From: Batrachochytrium dendrobatidis JAM81
Taxonomy: Eukaryota > Chytridiomycota > Chytridiomycetes > Rhizophydiales
DNA: 11,014 nt
Assembly: GCF_000203795.2 (NCBI RefSeq)
Contig: NW_006281142.1
Location: forward strand, 1-11,014
Reading direction: 5' to 3'
Within the stretch, counting starts at the first letter, position 1; the number at the start of each line of letters is the position of its first letter. Both the position numbers and the translations under genes were made by a program. Positions 1-9,209 of this stretch are shown here, piece by piece. Under the pieces are notes generated by a model. The model made no database searches. It worked only from the letters and a program-made list of their open reading frames with translations, and was not told the origin of the DNA.

Positions 1-1214
1 AATCAAACAACACATATTGCATACAATTGTCAAATATTTACAATCTTTAGAATTATAGCTTCGTAAATAGTCTTTGGGACCCAGTTTGATCGTTACAACG
101 GAATCGTGGTTGTCATCAGTTACAGGAGTTTGAGCAAACACTGTAATTGTAATTGTCGGCAGCTTGACCCAATCGATATTATACTTGGATTTAGTCATTA
201 GATGGTTGTTCTGTAGCTTTTTTTTAATTATTATTTTGCCGAGCTTGCTACTAATCATAGTATTCTTGATAGTGATCGCACCACTATTAAGGATATCATT
301 GATCAGCACATCCACGACTGCTTGAGGAAAACGCATATACATAAAGCATGTATGTAGATATGAATACAAAGCACGTCCATTTTCCACAACTTGCTGAAAT
401 TCCTCGGGTAGATCCACTTGTTTGTCATTGATTAGTACACTCTTGATGTTGACAGTAAAATAATCGTTTGTCGGTGAATTTACCCATGCAATACTCCTTC
501 CATCCGTTCCACATTTTTCAGCTACGTCCGTATTTCCTATATTGATGAAACTTTTTGAAGTCATTTCATACGGACATAGTTGAATGCCAATCTCGTTATT
601 AGGAATAACACCATAATTGTACAAAATATCCATTGCAGTGGTTGGTGGATGATGCTTTGACAACGAGAAATAGGCAAACCCAAATACTCCTTGCTTGAGT
701 TTTCCACCAATGCCAACTAGATCTGGCGATTGTTTTTGGATTGCTAGTACAGGTAAATCAATGTCAGTTATCCCAGTACCCGGAATCGTCACAGCTGCGT
801 CGGAACTAATTCCTCTATACTCTTTGCCTTTGTAATTTATAGTAACGGGTTGCCCACTTGGAGTGTATTGCGGAGTCAAACCTACATCGTTGCTTGAACT
901 AGAAAGTGGTACAACTATATCGGAAAATGATGAATCGACTTGTAAACCCAACTATTTTAAACAAGTGTGAGATTGATTCAACGTGGTACAAATTGATATC
1001 AAACTACAATAAATGACATGATACATACATCAACTCCATCAACATTGACTTTAATTGTGAAACATTGATCAGCATCATGACGCAATTCAACGGGTGATCG
1101 TTTTGATAGCCTGTTGTTTGACTGACTGTCAATTCCAATTGGTGATTCTAATACAAGTCGAACTGCAGCAACCGCCTGTAACGCAAGTATAACGCATTCT
1201 AGAGTAATCAGCAT
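1..1214 (-). CDS. Secreted pepsin-like (A1 family) aspartyl protease homologue, partial at left edge
   Basis: Two exons are visible: 1029..1214 and <1..951, joined in frame across a 77-bp intron (952..1028) with donor GTATGT, a CTCAC branch-like site and acceptor AATAG. At least 309 to 317 codons of exon 2 are open. The N-terminus is hydrophobic (MLITLECVILALQAVAAV), a plausible signal peptide, followed by a short pro-region ending in a dibasic LSKR that a Kex2-type protease could cut. The body follows the pepsin fold: CFTIKVNVDGVD leads to VDSSFSDIVVPL at the first active-site loop, then a flap-like VTINYKGKEYRG, GVFGFAYFSLS, an INIGNTD strand and PQAVVDVL. The first motif keeps Asp but reads DSS rather than DTG/DSG. 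The second motif is replaced by YLHTCFMYM, so its Asp is not seen. Family members act in the secretory pathway or outside the cell. The reading frame is intact, so this may be a living but catalytically altered paralogue. A donor-like GTATGC at 19-24 could end exon 2 at 25. The true C-terminus lies outside the window. Confidence 0.82.
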
Positions 1215-1264
1215 TGTATCGAGTAGTGTGATGAAAATATCTTGAATCTGGTAGATGACTGCCG

Positions 1265-1271
1265 TTTTATA
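1265..1271 (-). promoter_or_regulatory. TATA box of the protease-like gene
   Basis: TATAAAA reads on the minus strand about 50 bp upstream of the ATG at 1214. This is a suitable distance for a short 5' leader. The rest of 1215-1427 holds no other element I can name. Confidence 0.5.
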
Positions 1272-1427
1272 ATGATGGTCTGCAACTCAGCAATAATCGA
1301 ATTGTATTGACCAACATTCCGAATGGAATCTGAACATGTGTGTATACACAATGTGACATGATCTGACAGTGTTTGAGTGGTTATTTAATGGTTATGTAAT
1401 CAACTCAGTCGTGCATACAAGTTTGAT

Positions 1428-1643
1428 ATGGTCGTGTCAAGTCAAGACAATGGTCGCATTACAATCAAACTCAATCTGAACATTGAATATCACAATGTCC
1501 AAATTAAAGTTTCGAGTCAATTTAACTGTCTTTATCGAGAAAATGGTATCGAGTGTCTGCTATATATTACTACGCATACAATACTAGTAGTATATCAAGA
1601 GCATCTAATGGCACCGTTTTTCTTGGATGAGAATGTCGACTAA
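1428..1643 (+). pseudogene. Unrecognised 71-codon open frame, possible aspartyl-protease relic
   Basis: An ATG-to-stop frame of 71 codons lies between the protease-like gene and the CRN-like pseudogene. I do not recognise it with confidence. The segment ITIKLNLN, followed 11 residues later by KVSSQFNCLY, has the same spacing and pattern as the start of the neighbouring protease's catalytic domain (FTIKVNVD, then QVDSSFSDIVV). That suggests a decayed, inverted paralogue fragment. The catalytic Asp position would be lost and nothing protease-like follows. It could equally be a chance open frame in AT-rich DNA. Confidence 0.2.
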
Positions 1644-1735
1644 AATCAGCTGAAAGAAAAATAAATCATATTCAAAACTAAATAAATCTCAATAAATTTG
1701 TTATTTCTTTTTCTTTTTTTCCAACCTTTTAGTTA

Positions 1736-2443
1736 TATGATGAGCACATTGTACCGATTTGCATGTCACTTTCCTCAAGTAAACTGTTTCCTTGTGCTAT
1801 TGTAACAATATCACATTGTCTACGCTACTATTCTACACCTAAAAAAGTATTGAATCTATGGATCAAGCACAATAAAAGTACATCCGCCAAAATCCCCATC
1901 AAGAACTGTATCGGCATTGACGACTTGGCAGACAAGGTCAAGCAAAAACTCGACACCTATTGCCAAGTCGTTGTTTTTTAATTCACCGACAAGCAACACA
2001 TCAAACCTAGGATGTCAATCAAAAGGCTGCTCAAAACACATCTCACCAACACTAGTAAATACTTTTGTTTGTTAAAATCATCCCGCTACTCAGGACTCAA
2101 TTTCAACAAAAACTATATACATTGGACAAACTGATGATGACGGATACTTTACTGGTGAATACAATCAAAAAATACTCAGAAATGATCATGATTGATAAAG
2201 GTTATTAAGAATTCAAATGGTCCTGTTCACCATTCCTCACCAGACAATGTATTGCTTAGTTTCGATGGTATCAAGGATGGGAAAAGTATCAACTGTACAA
2301 GATGGCTCAAAACTTTTAATCATGGCAAAAAATAAGCGGACGCAATGGAGATACAGACACTACTATCCATGAGGACTTTTTTGATGGAGAAACTCGAAAC
2401 CTCCTCCATCAATTTACCTACAAACAGACAAGTATATGCAAGC
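1736..2443 (+). pseudogene. Broken gene resembling Crinkler-like (CRN) N-terminal region
   Basis: Protein-like sequence continues through this stretch but changes frame and meets stops repeatedly. The longest piece starts at ATG 1763 and includes STPKKVLNLWIK and CIGIDDLADKVKQKL, a ubiquitin-like header pattern that I associate with Crinkler-type effector proteins of Batrachochytrium. A TAA at 1979-1981 interrupts it, and the same frame resumes as FTDKQHIKPRMSIK. After a frameshift near 2060-2110 a second frame gives YIGQTDDDGYFTGEY and ends in TGA. A third frame gives LIKVIKNSNGPVHHSSPDN, with another shift and a TAA near 2330 before ADAMEIQTLLSM and MEKLETSSINLP. A pyrimidine-rich, acceptor-like TTTTAG at 1727-1732 precedes it, so the original may have had an upstream exon. 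At least two frameshifts and three stops make it non-functional. CRN proteins are modular secreted or host-directed effectors, and no C-terminal effector domain is visible here. The pseudogene call is firm; the family name is moderate. Confidence 0.55.
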
Positions 2444-2469
2444 TTTTAGATTGACCGATTGATTGATTG

Positions 2470-2680
2470 TGTCAATACCGATTCCCAATATGTAATAGCA
2501 CGACTAAGATGAATGGATAATCATGGATTTAACATTTCCACTCACGAATCCATCCAGTGTGAACATAGTGTTGCAATAAAGTCAAAATACCAGCATGGAA
2601 TCCTCAATATCTATCATTTGAATCAATACCCAAATCTCAAACCACAACGCATTTACAAATGAATGATGGTCAAGGAACGT
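2470..2680 (+). pseudogene. RNase H-like retroelement remnant
   Basis: One frame reads VNTDSQYVIARL, then MDNHGFNISTHESIQ, NIYHLNQYPNLKPQ and finally MMVKERRK, with in-frame TGA codons after ARLR and after RIYK. TDSQYV is the conserved second-Asp segment of RNase H1-type domains. A His-bearing strand about 50 residues later, followed by a basic helix, fits the end of that fold. RNase H domains in this setting usually come from retrotransposon polyproteins, where they remove the RNA strand during reverse transcription. No reverse transcriptase, integrase or terminal repeat is recognisable beside it. The fragment is short and broken, so this is an old relic and the class of element cannot be named. 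Confidence 0.4.
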
Positions 2681-2814
2681 CGAAAACATTGTTTCTGAAA
2701 ATGAGATACCAAACTTGCATAAACAAAAACAAGATTTCAGCTCAGTCAAATTACACATTGCTATATATGGCCTACAGTTCAAATCTCAAATGAAGTAAAT
2801 GCTAAATAATGGTA

Positions 2815-2820
2815 TTTATT
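2815..2820 (-). terminator. Polyadenylation signal of the Swd2/WDR82-family gene
   Basis: AATAAA on the minus strand lies 55-60 bp beyond the stop codon at 2876-2878. This is a usual distance for a fungal 3' UTR. Confidence 0.5.
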
Positions 2821-2875
2821 GCAGCCAAAACCCAACACGTTTAAAAATATGCACTGAAAGTCATCGAGTATCCGT

Positions 2876-4546
2876 TTACATTGATGGAATCCAAAAAGCC
2901 TGTAAAATAGATAGCAGTCCAAGTCATGCAAAACAAATCAGATCTACTCACAAACTAAATAAAATCCCACTAAACCATTGAAACTTACTAGATTTGTGTC
3001 GGCACTTGCAAACATGAGATGTTTTGGATTAAATGCAACAACTTTTGGTGGCTCGTGATGCCATTCCAAGGCATGAATATGGTTTCCAGTTTCGACTTCC
3101 CAATAGTGTATTTTTCCATCTTGTGATCCTATCGAGTCAAATCACGGTGATATAAATTAATAAAAGGTTTCCACGTTGAATCAGATCTATGCAGCATCCT
3201 GACTATACAAATAGTACCTCCGATTACAAACTCCGCATCTGGTGTGAAGCATGCTTCAAATGCCATGCCCATCTGATTCATATGACCCGTAAGTCGGTGC
3301 TTAATTCCTCCATTGAATGCATCAACAATGTACATGACATTAGATGTGGTTGAGATGAGAATCAATTTTCCATCATTTGAAAATGACATGTGTGTCCATT
3401 CTGCAGCAAAATCTAAAGTAATTGGATCTTTTATGGGAAAAGTAGCAAATGGTCCCTACATAACAATACAGATGAGCAAAATAGACCAGTCCTATACATA
3501 ACAGGCGGATTAGCATAACGCGAATCAAAAATACCTTGTTGTATTCTTTGATATCGTAAAGGAGAATTTTACAAGAACCAAGTCCAACCGCAAAGATGAA
3601 TCCACCTTGATCAAATGCCAAGCACGGTTAACCTCCGTCAGTGTGCATGAGTCCCTGTAATAGTTGAGCAGGTGGAATGTCCATTGATTAGCTGATGACC
3701 ATCAGTCTCGACAATGCAGCAAACGCTGCGTATTACACATCAAAGTGTTACCTGGCAGTTTGGAGATCGTAAATCCCAGAACCGGACCGTGTCATCGAGA
3801 CTTGCAGAGAGAACACTATCATCTTGTGGCGACATGACAAGCGACACGACACTACAAAATGATGAGTTGGATGGATTTGTATGCTATGGATCTATGCCTA
3901 AAAGGCTTTACAACATCAATCCTACCGCTTTTTGTGTCCTTTGTAATAGCGAAGGTATTTATTATCATGCAGTGACATGTACCTCAGTGCGTCTAATAAC
4001 TCCAATCATACAAGGTGAACAGTCAATACTTGGTCAGGATAGTTGATGTTGAAAGATCCAATAGTGATGCCATCTACGACTCACCGTCTTCTTTTGTAGA
4101 AGCATAAATAATATTGGTTGATCGATGAGTGAATCGAGCCAAGGCACATCCGTATTTTTTACTGTATATACAATTACGGCTCCTATTGAAATACTCGAAA
4201 CATTAATCCGAGTAGCGAATGGATTGTCGACATGATAAAGTCATCCAAGAAACAGTATTTACTTTCCACTGCGCACATCATATATCCGAATTGATTCATC
4301 CTCGGAAGCAGTAACACAGCTGTATCCATCAGCATCAAAGTCAATAGATGTGATATGGCGAGAGTTGTCTTTGAAGACTCTGGCAACCTGGAATTGACCA
4401 AGAAGTTCTCGACTGAGAGGAATTGGACTGGTGGCAGAGAGATGAGAATGGCTGGAGGATTGCAGAGTGTCCGTGTCTTTATTCCTGTTATTGTCCATAT
4501 CCTTGAGACTACGGACATGTTTTTGGCTAGACGATGATCCGTACAT
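2876..4546 (-). CDS. SWD2: WD40 protein of the Swd2/WDR82 family, eight exons, with an internal stop codon
   Basis: Swd2/WDR82 is a beta-propeller subunit shared by the COMPASS (Set1) histone H3K4 methyltransferase and, in yeast, the cleavage and polyadenylation factor, acting in the nucleus. Exons in coding order: 4263..4546, 4085..4182, 3926..3992, 3752..3851, 3535..3654, 3218..3455, 2989..3128, 2876..2899. All introns are GT-AG, 74-97 bp, and frames join exactly (1071 nt, 357 codons). Recognisable stretches are [87 protein letters not shown] and the C-terminal NLAFWIPSM. A Ser/Asn-rich tail of about 50 residues precedes the propeller. The last exon is only 24 nt and was chosen because AFWIP matches the family C-terminus. 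Oddity: codon 192 in exon 5 (3628-3630) is TAA, between DGG and PCLAFDQGG, which would leave 191 residues. Everything after it is conserved. Explanations are a recent nonsense mutation, a base error, or unusual decoding or splicing. Family identity is near certain; functional status is open. Confidence 0.9.
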
Positions 4547-4641
4547 TTATTATTTGTGCTTGAAGAGTTTCCAAGTCCAACAATTTATGGATACTCGAAT
4601 CTGTCGATTTGCTCGTCATTTTTATTTGAAGTTGACCATCA

Positions 4642-4647
4642 TTTATT
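4642..4647 (-). terminator. Polyadenylation signal of the MORN5 gene
   Basis: AATAAA on the minus strand begins 31 bp past the MORN5 stop. It sits in the 131-bp gap before the ATG of the Swd2-family gene, so the MORN5 3' end and the next promoter are nearly superimposed. Confidence 0.5.
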
Positions 4648-4677
4648 TCAAGTCTCAATCTACTCGACTCAACCCAA

Positions 4678-5441
4678 TCATGTCAATATTCTGGCTGATA
4701 TCCACTGCATTTCGCTATCATCAGGACTCCTGCCTTGACTTTTGCAATCAAATGGATGAATCATTCCATCCGATTTTGCATAGTAACAATACCCTTTATC
4801 TTTTGTCATGATTGGTAAAACTAGTTTTTCGTTTGGATCATTGCTTAATTGTGGATGTCCTGGAATGAATCCATTTACTCGCTCCGAGTAAAACCGGCGA
4901 TCTTGGCTAGTGCAATATGTCCAATCCTGTGTGGCATAGACTAATCCATCTGCAAACGTGTATTGAGTCTGAACAATACGACAGTTATTCATCAAGTTCA
5001 ATTGTGATGATGCATTTGAGATCAGTCAATGTTCTTACATTGGACGCAACACCGTATGTCCAGGTTGCACTCAGCTTTCCACCATTACAAAAATAAATGG
5101 TTCCTGATCCATGAAACCTACACAATGGGTTTGTAGTCGATATAATTCATAGCAAGTAGCAAACTGTTTTTTCAGCTTGAGAAATATGATGTTGCAGTTT
5201 AATCGAGTATACATACTGGCCATCTTTGAATTGTCCAGCGTAGACATTTCCATCTGGAAAAGTGTACATTCCATCTCCTTCGATCCTATTATATTTTAGT
5301 AAAATGCAATTCGTAATCGAGTTATTTCAGTCGCGACTAGACTGATGGAATCGATGGACAAACACTGGTGGATGCAAGACAATTGTCACGCTACCTGTCA
5401 TTTACTATTTGTGCATCAAACGGAGATCCGTTGAATGTCAT
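4678..5441 (-). CDS. MORN5: MORN repeat-containing protein 5
   Basis: Exons in coding order are 5395..5441, 5217..5285, 5039..5117 and 4678..4968, with GT-AG introns of 109, 99 and 70 bp. Frames join exactly to give 161 residues, the same length as human MORN5. MORN repeats cover about residues 1-75: MTFNGSPFDAQIVNDR, EGDGMYTFPDGNVYAGQF, GQFHGSGTIYFCNGGK and TQYTFADGLVY. The rest is the family-specific tail: DWTYCTSQDRRFYSE, a GYCYYAKSDGMIHPF segment and a final MQWISARI. MORN5 is associated with flagella and sperm in animals, so a zoospore flagellum role is the natural inference here; no biochemical activity can be read from the sequence. The start was chosen because MTFNGS matches the family N-terminus directly before the first repeat. 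It lies head-to-tail upstream of the Swd2-family gene and divergent from the AP-3 sigma gene. No broken feature is seen. Confidence 0.92.
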
Positions 5442-5523
5442 TTCAATGTTTTCTGATGAGAATTTGGTTTAAAACCACCAAATCAGCCAACTGCCAACCT
5501 AAAGCTAATATTCTCAATGTCAA

Positions 5524-5531
5524 TCACGTGA
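5524..5531. promoter_or_regulatory. TCACGTGA palindrome in a shared divergent promoter
   Basis: Only 158 bp (5442-5599) separate the MORN5 and AP-3 sigma start codons, which are transcribed away from each other. The perfect 8-bp palindrome TCACGTGA, 70-80 bp from either ATG, contains the E-box CACGTG. In fungi that site is bound by bHLH factors such as Cbf1. A role in co-regulating the two genes is inference. Confidence 0.45.
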
Positions 5532-5599
5532 TGAGTGATTAAATTTCACTTTTACGAGTTTAACAATCCAACGCATCGAGTCTGCGTGACTGGATTATC

Positions 5600-6782
5600 A
5601 TGATCAAGGCAGTACTTATATTCAATAATCAAGGCAAGCCCAGACTAATGAACTGGTATCAACAGATGGTGTGTGGTTTGATTATTCTTGAATGCCATTG
5701 ATTCACACGGACCACTGCAACACCAATTGGCCTGTACATATCTTTGCATCCGCCTAGAATATCGATGAATGCACTTGGATGACCAACTTTAATTTGAAAA
5801 AATGATTATAGGATATTGGTCGACAGCAATGTCTTCTCAAAGAAGTTCATAGACTAGTACACAAGCGGTAAGATTTATTAGGATTTGAATCACAGATTGC
5901 ATTGTAAAATGTCATGTCTTGGATCTTGTTGATTAGATTGACTGGTTTGCAAATATTATGTATTAGTCCAAACACTGTATGCAACTTTCTAAGCGGTGGT
6001 GCGTTGCTAGGCGAGGATGTTCGCATTATATACAGGGTAAGCTTATCGTTGCTAGATGGATCCCTATTTTTAAATATAAATAGCTTGTATTCATTCAGCA
6101 CTTTGTATTTTTGATGTAGCATTATGCAAGTATGTGTATTTTTCCAACGAGATGACGGCTGGTGCTTTTATTTTCATTGCTGATAGTTGTGATATGAAAC
6201 AATCTCTGTAGCACTTTATTTTGTATTTGTTGCAGATGCATCAGAGAGCGAACTAGGTAAACTCGTTTGTCAAGTGTTGTAAAACCGAGTTTCCTGGCAG
6301 GTTTTTATTAACAGATATGAATTATTTTTGTAGGAATTTTGGATTTGATTCAGGTACACTATCTATTACATTCAAGTATGTCTGGACATTATGCAAGCAC
6401 ATTCAAATGACAGTGCATCTATTCTTGATTGTGTAGGTGTTTGTTGAAGCTTTGGATAGAACGTTTGTCAATGTGTGCGAATTGGATCTGGTAAGCCATA
6501 TTGGGTTGTATTGAAAACTTTGATGACTTTTCAATTTTGTGATACTAACTGATATGGCTGATTAGATTTTTAGACCAGAGGATGTATCCCAGATTCTTGG
6601 TGAAGTCATATCAGGTGGATTGGTAAATATCTGACTTGATAAAGTTTGTTTTCACGAGAATATTTAAACATTCTCCAGTATTTTAAACTTGTTGAAAATA
6701 TGATTGTTAGGTGCTGGAAACCAATATTCAAGAAATCATGTCGACAACACATACACGCAAGTCGTCTGCAACGCATCGATAG
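5600..6782 (+). CDS. APS3: AP-3 adaptor complex, sigma (small) subunit
   Basis: AP-3 is a heterotetramer that sorts cargo from Golgi/endosomes to the vacuole or lysosome; the sigma subunit is a longin-fold protein of its core. Nine exons: 5600..5668, 5812..5867, 5967..6036, 6120..6129, 6212..6256, 6334..6353, 6437..6490, 6566..6622, 6711..6782. Introns are GT-AG, 75-143 bp. Frames join exactly to 150 residues plus stop. The N-terminus MIKAVLIFNNQGKPRL is diagnostic of AP-3 sigma rather than AP-1 or AP-2. Further matches are TVCNFLSGGALLG, IIYRHYATLYFVFVAD, ASESELGILDLIQVFVEAL, NVCELDLIF and GGLVLETNIQEIM. The fourth exon is a 10-nt microexon, CATTATGCAA, which supplies HYA and is needed to restore the conserved YRHYATLYF. 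Intron 7 has a perfect TACTAAC branch site at 6543-6549. The C-terminus stops soon after the core, giving a protein shorter than the roughly 190 residues of animal and yeast forms. The gene appears intact. Confidence 0.95.
6120..6129 (+). other. 10-nt coding microexon of the AP-3 sigma gene
   Basis: The exon CATTATGCAA is flanked by acceptor GATGTAG and donor GTATGTG. It encodes His-Tyr-Ala plus the first base of Thr. It keeps frame between exon 3 (ending in an Arg codon) and exon 5 (starting CACTTTAT), and reproduces the conserved YRHYATLYF segment. Confidence 0.85.
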
Positions 6783-8440
6783 TTTCAGTCAATATTAATA
6801 TTGGAATTTTCAAATATTCTAGCGATAATACTAAATGGAATGATTGCTAAATGGGCCATGTGACAATATTATTTCGAGTTTGCGCTTGTAATGGTTTATC
6901 GAGACAATTGTGTGGGCAAGCTGTACAGATACATTGGAGCGTAACTATATATTTTACTCTTACTATAAAGTACTGCGTGCATACAGTAACATCTATTAAA
7001 CTATTACCACGTGTTGAACCTTGTCAGCAAACTCGCATATTTGAATGGCATGAATAGTATATAATGAACACCGTGTAATATCGTTTGGTTTGAACAGGAA
7101 CTCACTTTAAACAGTCATGTGTGGTGATTGACTTGAACTCCTTTCATACACATTTTAAACCTGTTGCTTGAAATGGCATTTTTGGGTTTAAAGCAGTTTT
7201 GATGTTGAGCAAGCGATTCATCAATCTTGGCTGAATTAAATCCTTGTTGGATGCTCGTCGAAAATGATTTGATTGGGATCACATACCCAAGATTGGTCGG
7301 AATGGCTTATTTAGACTAATTTTTAATATTAGCCTTTGCATTAATACAACTGGACATGTGCCATATATATGCTAGTGCAAAGATGAGACACGGAGTTATT
7401 CTCATATTGGTTCTAGTTGACAATCCTGAATTGATCCTTACACTCAGTACTGTTCATGAATGTAGACAGGCTAATGTATTGTCCAATGTGTAAACAATGC
7501 ATATTTTGGTTAGGTTCAAGTCAGACCGCACCAACCTGATTGAATGCATGTCAGATTTGTTGATGCATTACTTGGAAACGATCTAAACTTGATCGCTTCA
7601 TTATGTCAAGATGGCTCGAATAAAATTTGAGGCAAACATCAAAACGTTGATTCATGTATTGGCAACACAATGGTTTTGATGATAATGATGACTGTCATGC
7701 AAGTGAATAATTCTTGCACTAAACATCTGAGAATTCAGCATATAATGAAATTGGGCAAGTGTAGAGAATGTAGAGTTTATTGAGACAGATGCATATGCCG
7801 CTTTGGGCATTCAGCTTTTATTCCATGTTCCATTTGTGAATACAATAAACAGAGCATTCAATTCCTTTTCTATAAATTAAACATTATGGTGTTGGCGATT
7901 GGCATGGAAATAGTTACTAAACTCCTGAAATATGCAAGATTTGTAGGGAGAATGCATGAAGATCATAAACCACTGTATGATGAGCTAGTAAAAGAAATGC
8001 AAACATTGCAATAAAACTAATTGTTGGCCTCTGCAATGTTTTGTGTTGATTTCTCTGATTGCAGTAATGTATCCAGTGATCAGGTATTGTCAGATTATTA
8101 CCTTGATTATGGATAGTTATCATCGCATCTACAATCCATTATTACAGCATACACTGTCACTGTATACCAAATACTTGACTGATTGTTCAGTTGGTCATAT
8201 TTTGTGAACAGCATCCATTTGTGCACTGTTTAAATTGATCCCATTTGTGATTTGTTGGTCAATTTGTATATAAATCAGGTTGTTCAATGACTTGATATCA
8301 CGCAGATTCAAATATAGTCTATTCACATATTGACAACTATTCAACAGTTGGTTGTTCTTGGTATAGATACAAATTGAACTACCAATAATGGTTATTTCAA
8401 AGTCGCCCAATATCCTGCCAATTGTGATTGTGATTGTATT
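6783..8440. other. Long gene-poor interval, no supported gene
   Basis: Beyond the AP-3 sigma stop I find no conserved protein motif, spliced gene or RNA gene on either strand. Open frames here are short (68 codons at 6851..7057 on plus and at 7917..8123 on minus, 83 codons at 8195..8446 on minus) and carry no family signature. A small frame near 7904-8014 (MEIVTKLLKYARFVG) and nearby CxxC pairs (KCREC, CSIC, at about 7757-7840) look faintly coding but are separated by stops. They may be relics of an unknown gene. No AATAAA lies close behind the AP-3 sigma gene. Confidence 0.4.
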
Positions 8441-9170
8441 CCACATCCAATTCTAGACTGTAATCACAACCACAATTATCGTGCTTGATCAAATGATATT
8501 TTGCATTGATCATGATATCATACATCACAATACTGCCAGATTACTGCACACAAGTCATGACCAATATAAATGCATTACTGATTGACATTGATCGACACCA
8601 TAAACGCAGTCAGACAGCATAACAAATCACCAGCATGCCATTGACCGTGTTGCAGTACAATTGACCAACATTACTGACTGAACTCAGGTCACAACTGCAA
8701 GTATTCATGTAGTAATGGACTGACATTGCCGTTGATATCCAATTGATTGACTAGTCGATCATCATCAATTGCATCAGTGATTGGTATATGCAGCTGATAT
8801 ACAACGAGTTGTTCGAGTGATGGAATGAGTGCATCAATCCAAAATACGAGTCAACCATGACATATGATCATGATGTGTGGTTGATACAACTATATAGTAG
8901 CACACAACATGAAATGTCAACACAACAGTTGCAAGTTACTGATCATCAATGTGACATTGTGGTTGCAACATGAACTACATTGTATTGATTCAATTGATTG
9001 ATTGAATTACTGGACAATGTGTAGTGATGATTGATCATGTCGAGTTGAATGCAAAGCATCGCTAAGCCATGACATGTTGAATTATGCCAACCACAACACA
9101 TTGAAAAGCACGGAACATCACAGCACATATTGATGACCAGCTAATAATTGGATGTCAGCTCAGTTACACA
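8441..9170. repeat. CpG-poor, word-repetitive noncoding tract
   Basis: This stretch is dominated by TG/CA-rich words such as TTGATCA, ATGATCATGA, GATATCA, CATTGAT and GACATTG on both strands, including palindromes such as ATGATATCAT and TTCAATTGATTGATTGAA-like runs. By direct count only nine CpG occur in 8461-9000. There is no clear unit length, so this is cryptic simple repetition rather than a tandem array. It contains no supportable gene. Confidence 0.45.
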
Positions 9171-9209
9171 GTCTTGGTTTGCATTCATTTCTTGTATTTT
9201 GGTACACCA

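Noticed and set aside
2799..2981. 60-codon plus-strand open frame
   Set aside because: It lies antisense to the last intron and last exon of the Swd2-family gene and has no recognisable motif.
3604..3630. 27-nt GT...AG segment that would remove the stop codon in the Swd2 gene in frame
   Set aside because: It is far shorter than the other introns here (70 bp or more) and has no convincing branch site, so it is kept only as a remote alternative.
3313..4811. Several plus-strand open frames of 60-114 codons
   Set aside because: They are antisense to the exons, introns and spacer of the Swd2 and MORN5 genes, whose spliced products match known families.
5847..6122. 91-codon minus-strand open frame and a plus-strand frame at 5914-6114
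   Set aside because: Both cover exon 3 and introns of the AP-3 sigma gene. The plus-strand one simply reads the exon together with intron sequence.
7513..7522. tRNA B-box-like GGTTCAAGTC
   Set aside because: No A box, acceptor stem or cloverleaf could be found at the required distance upstream.
8195..8446. 83-codon minus-strand open frame
   Set aside because: It has no domain, signal peptide or splice-linked partner. Its residue make-up reflects the AT-rich repetitive DNA.
8441..9170. Repeat-induced point mutation (RIP)
   Set aside because: Classical RIP turns CpA into TpA, but this tract is rich in CA and TG; CpG loss fits the sequence better.
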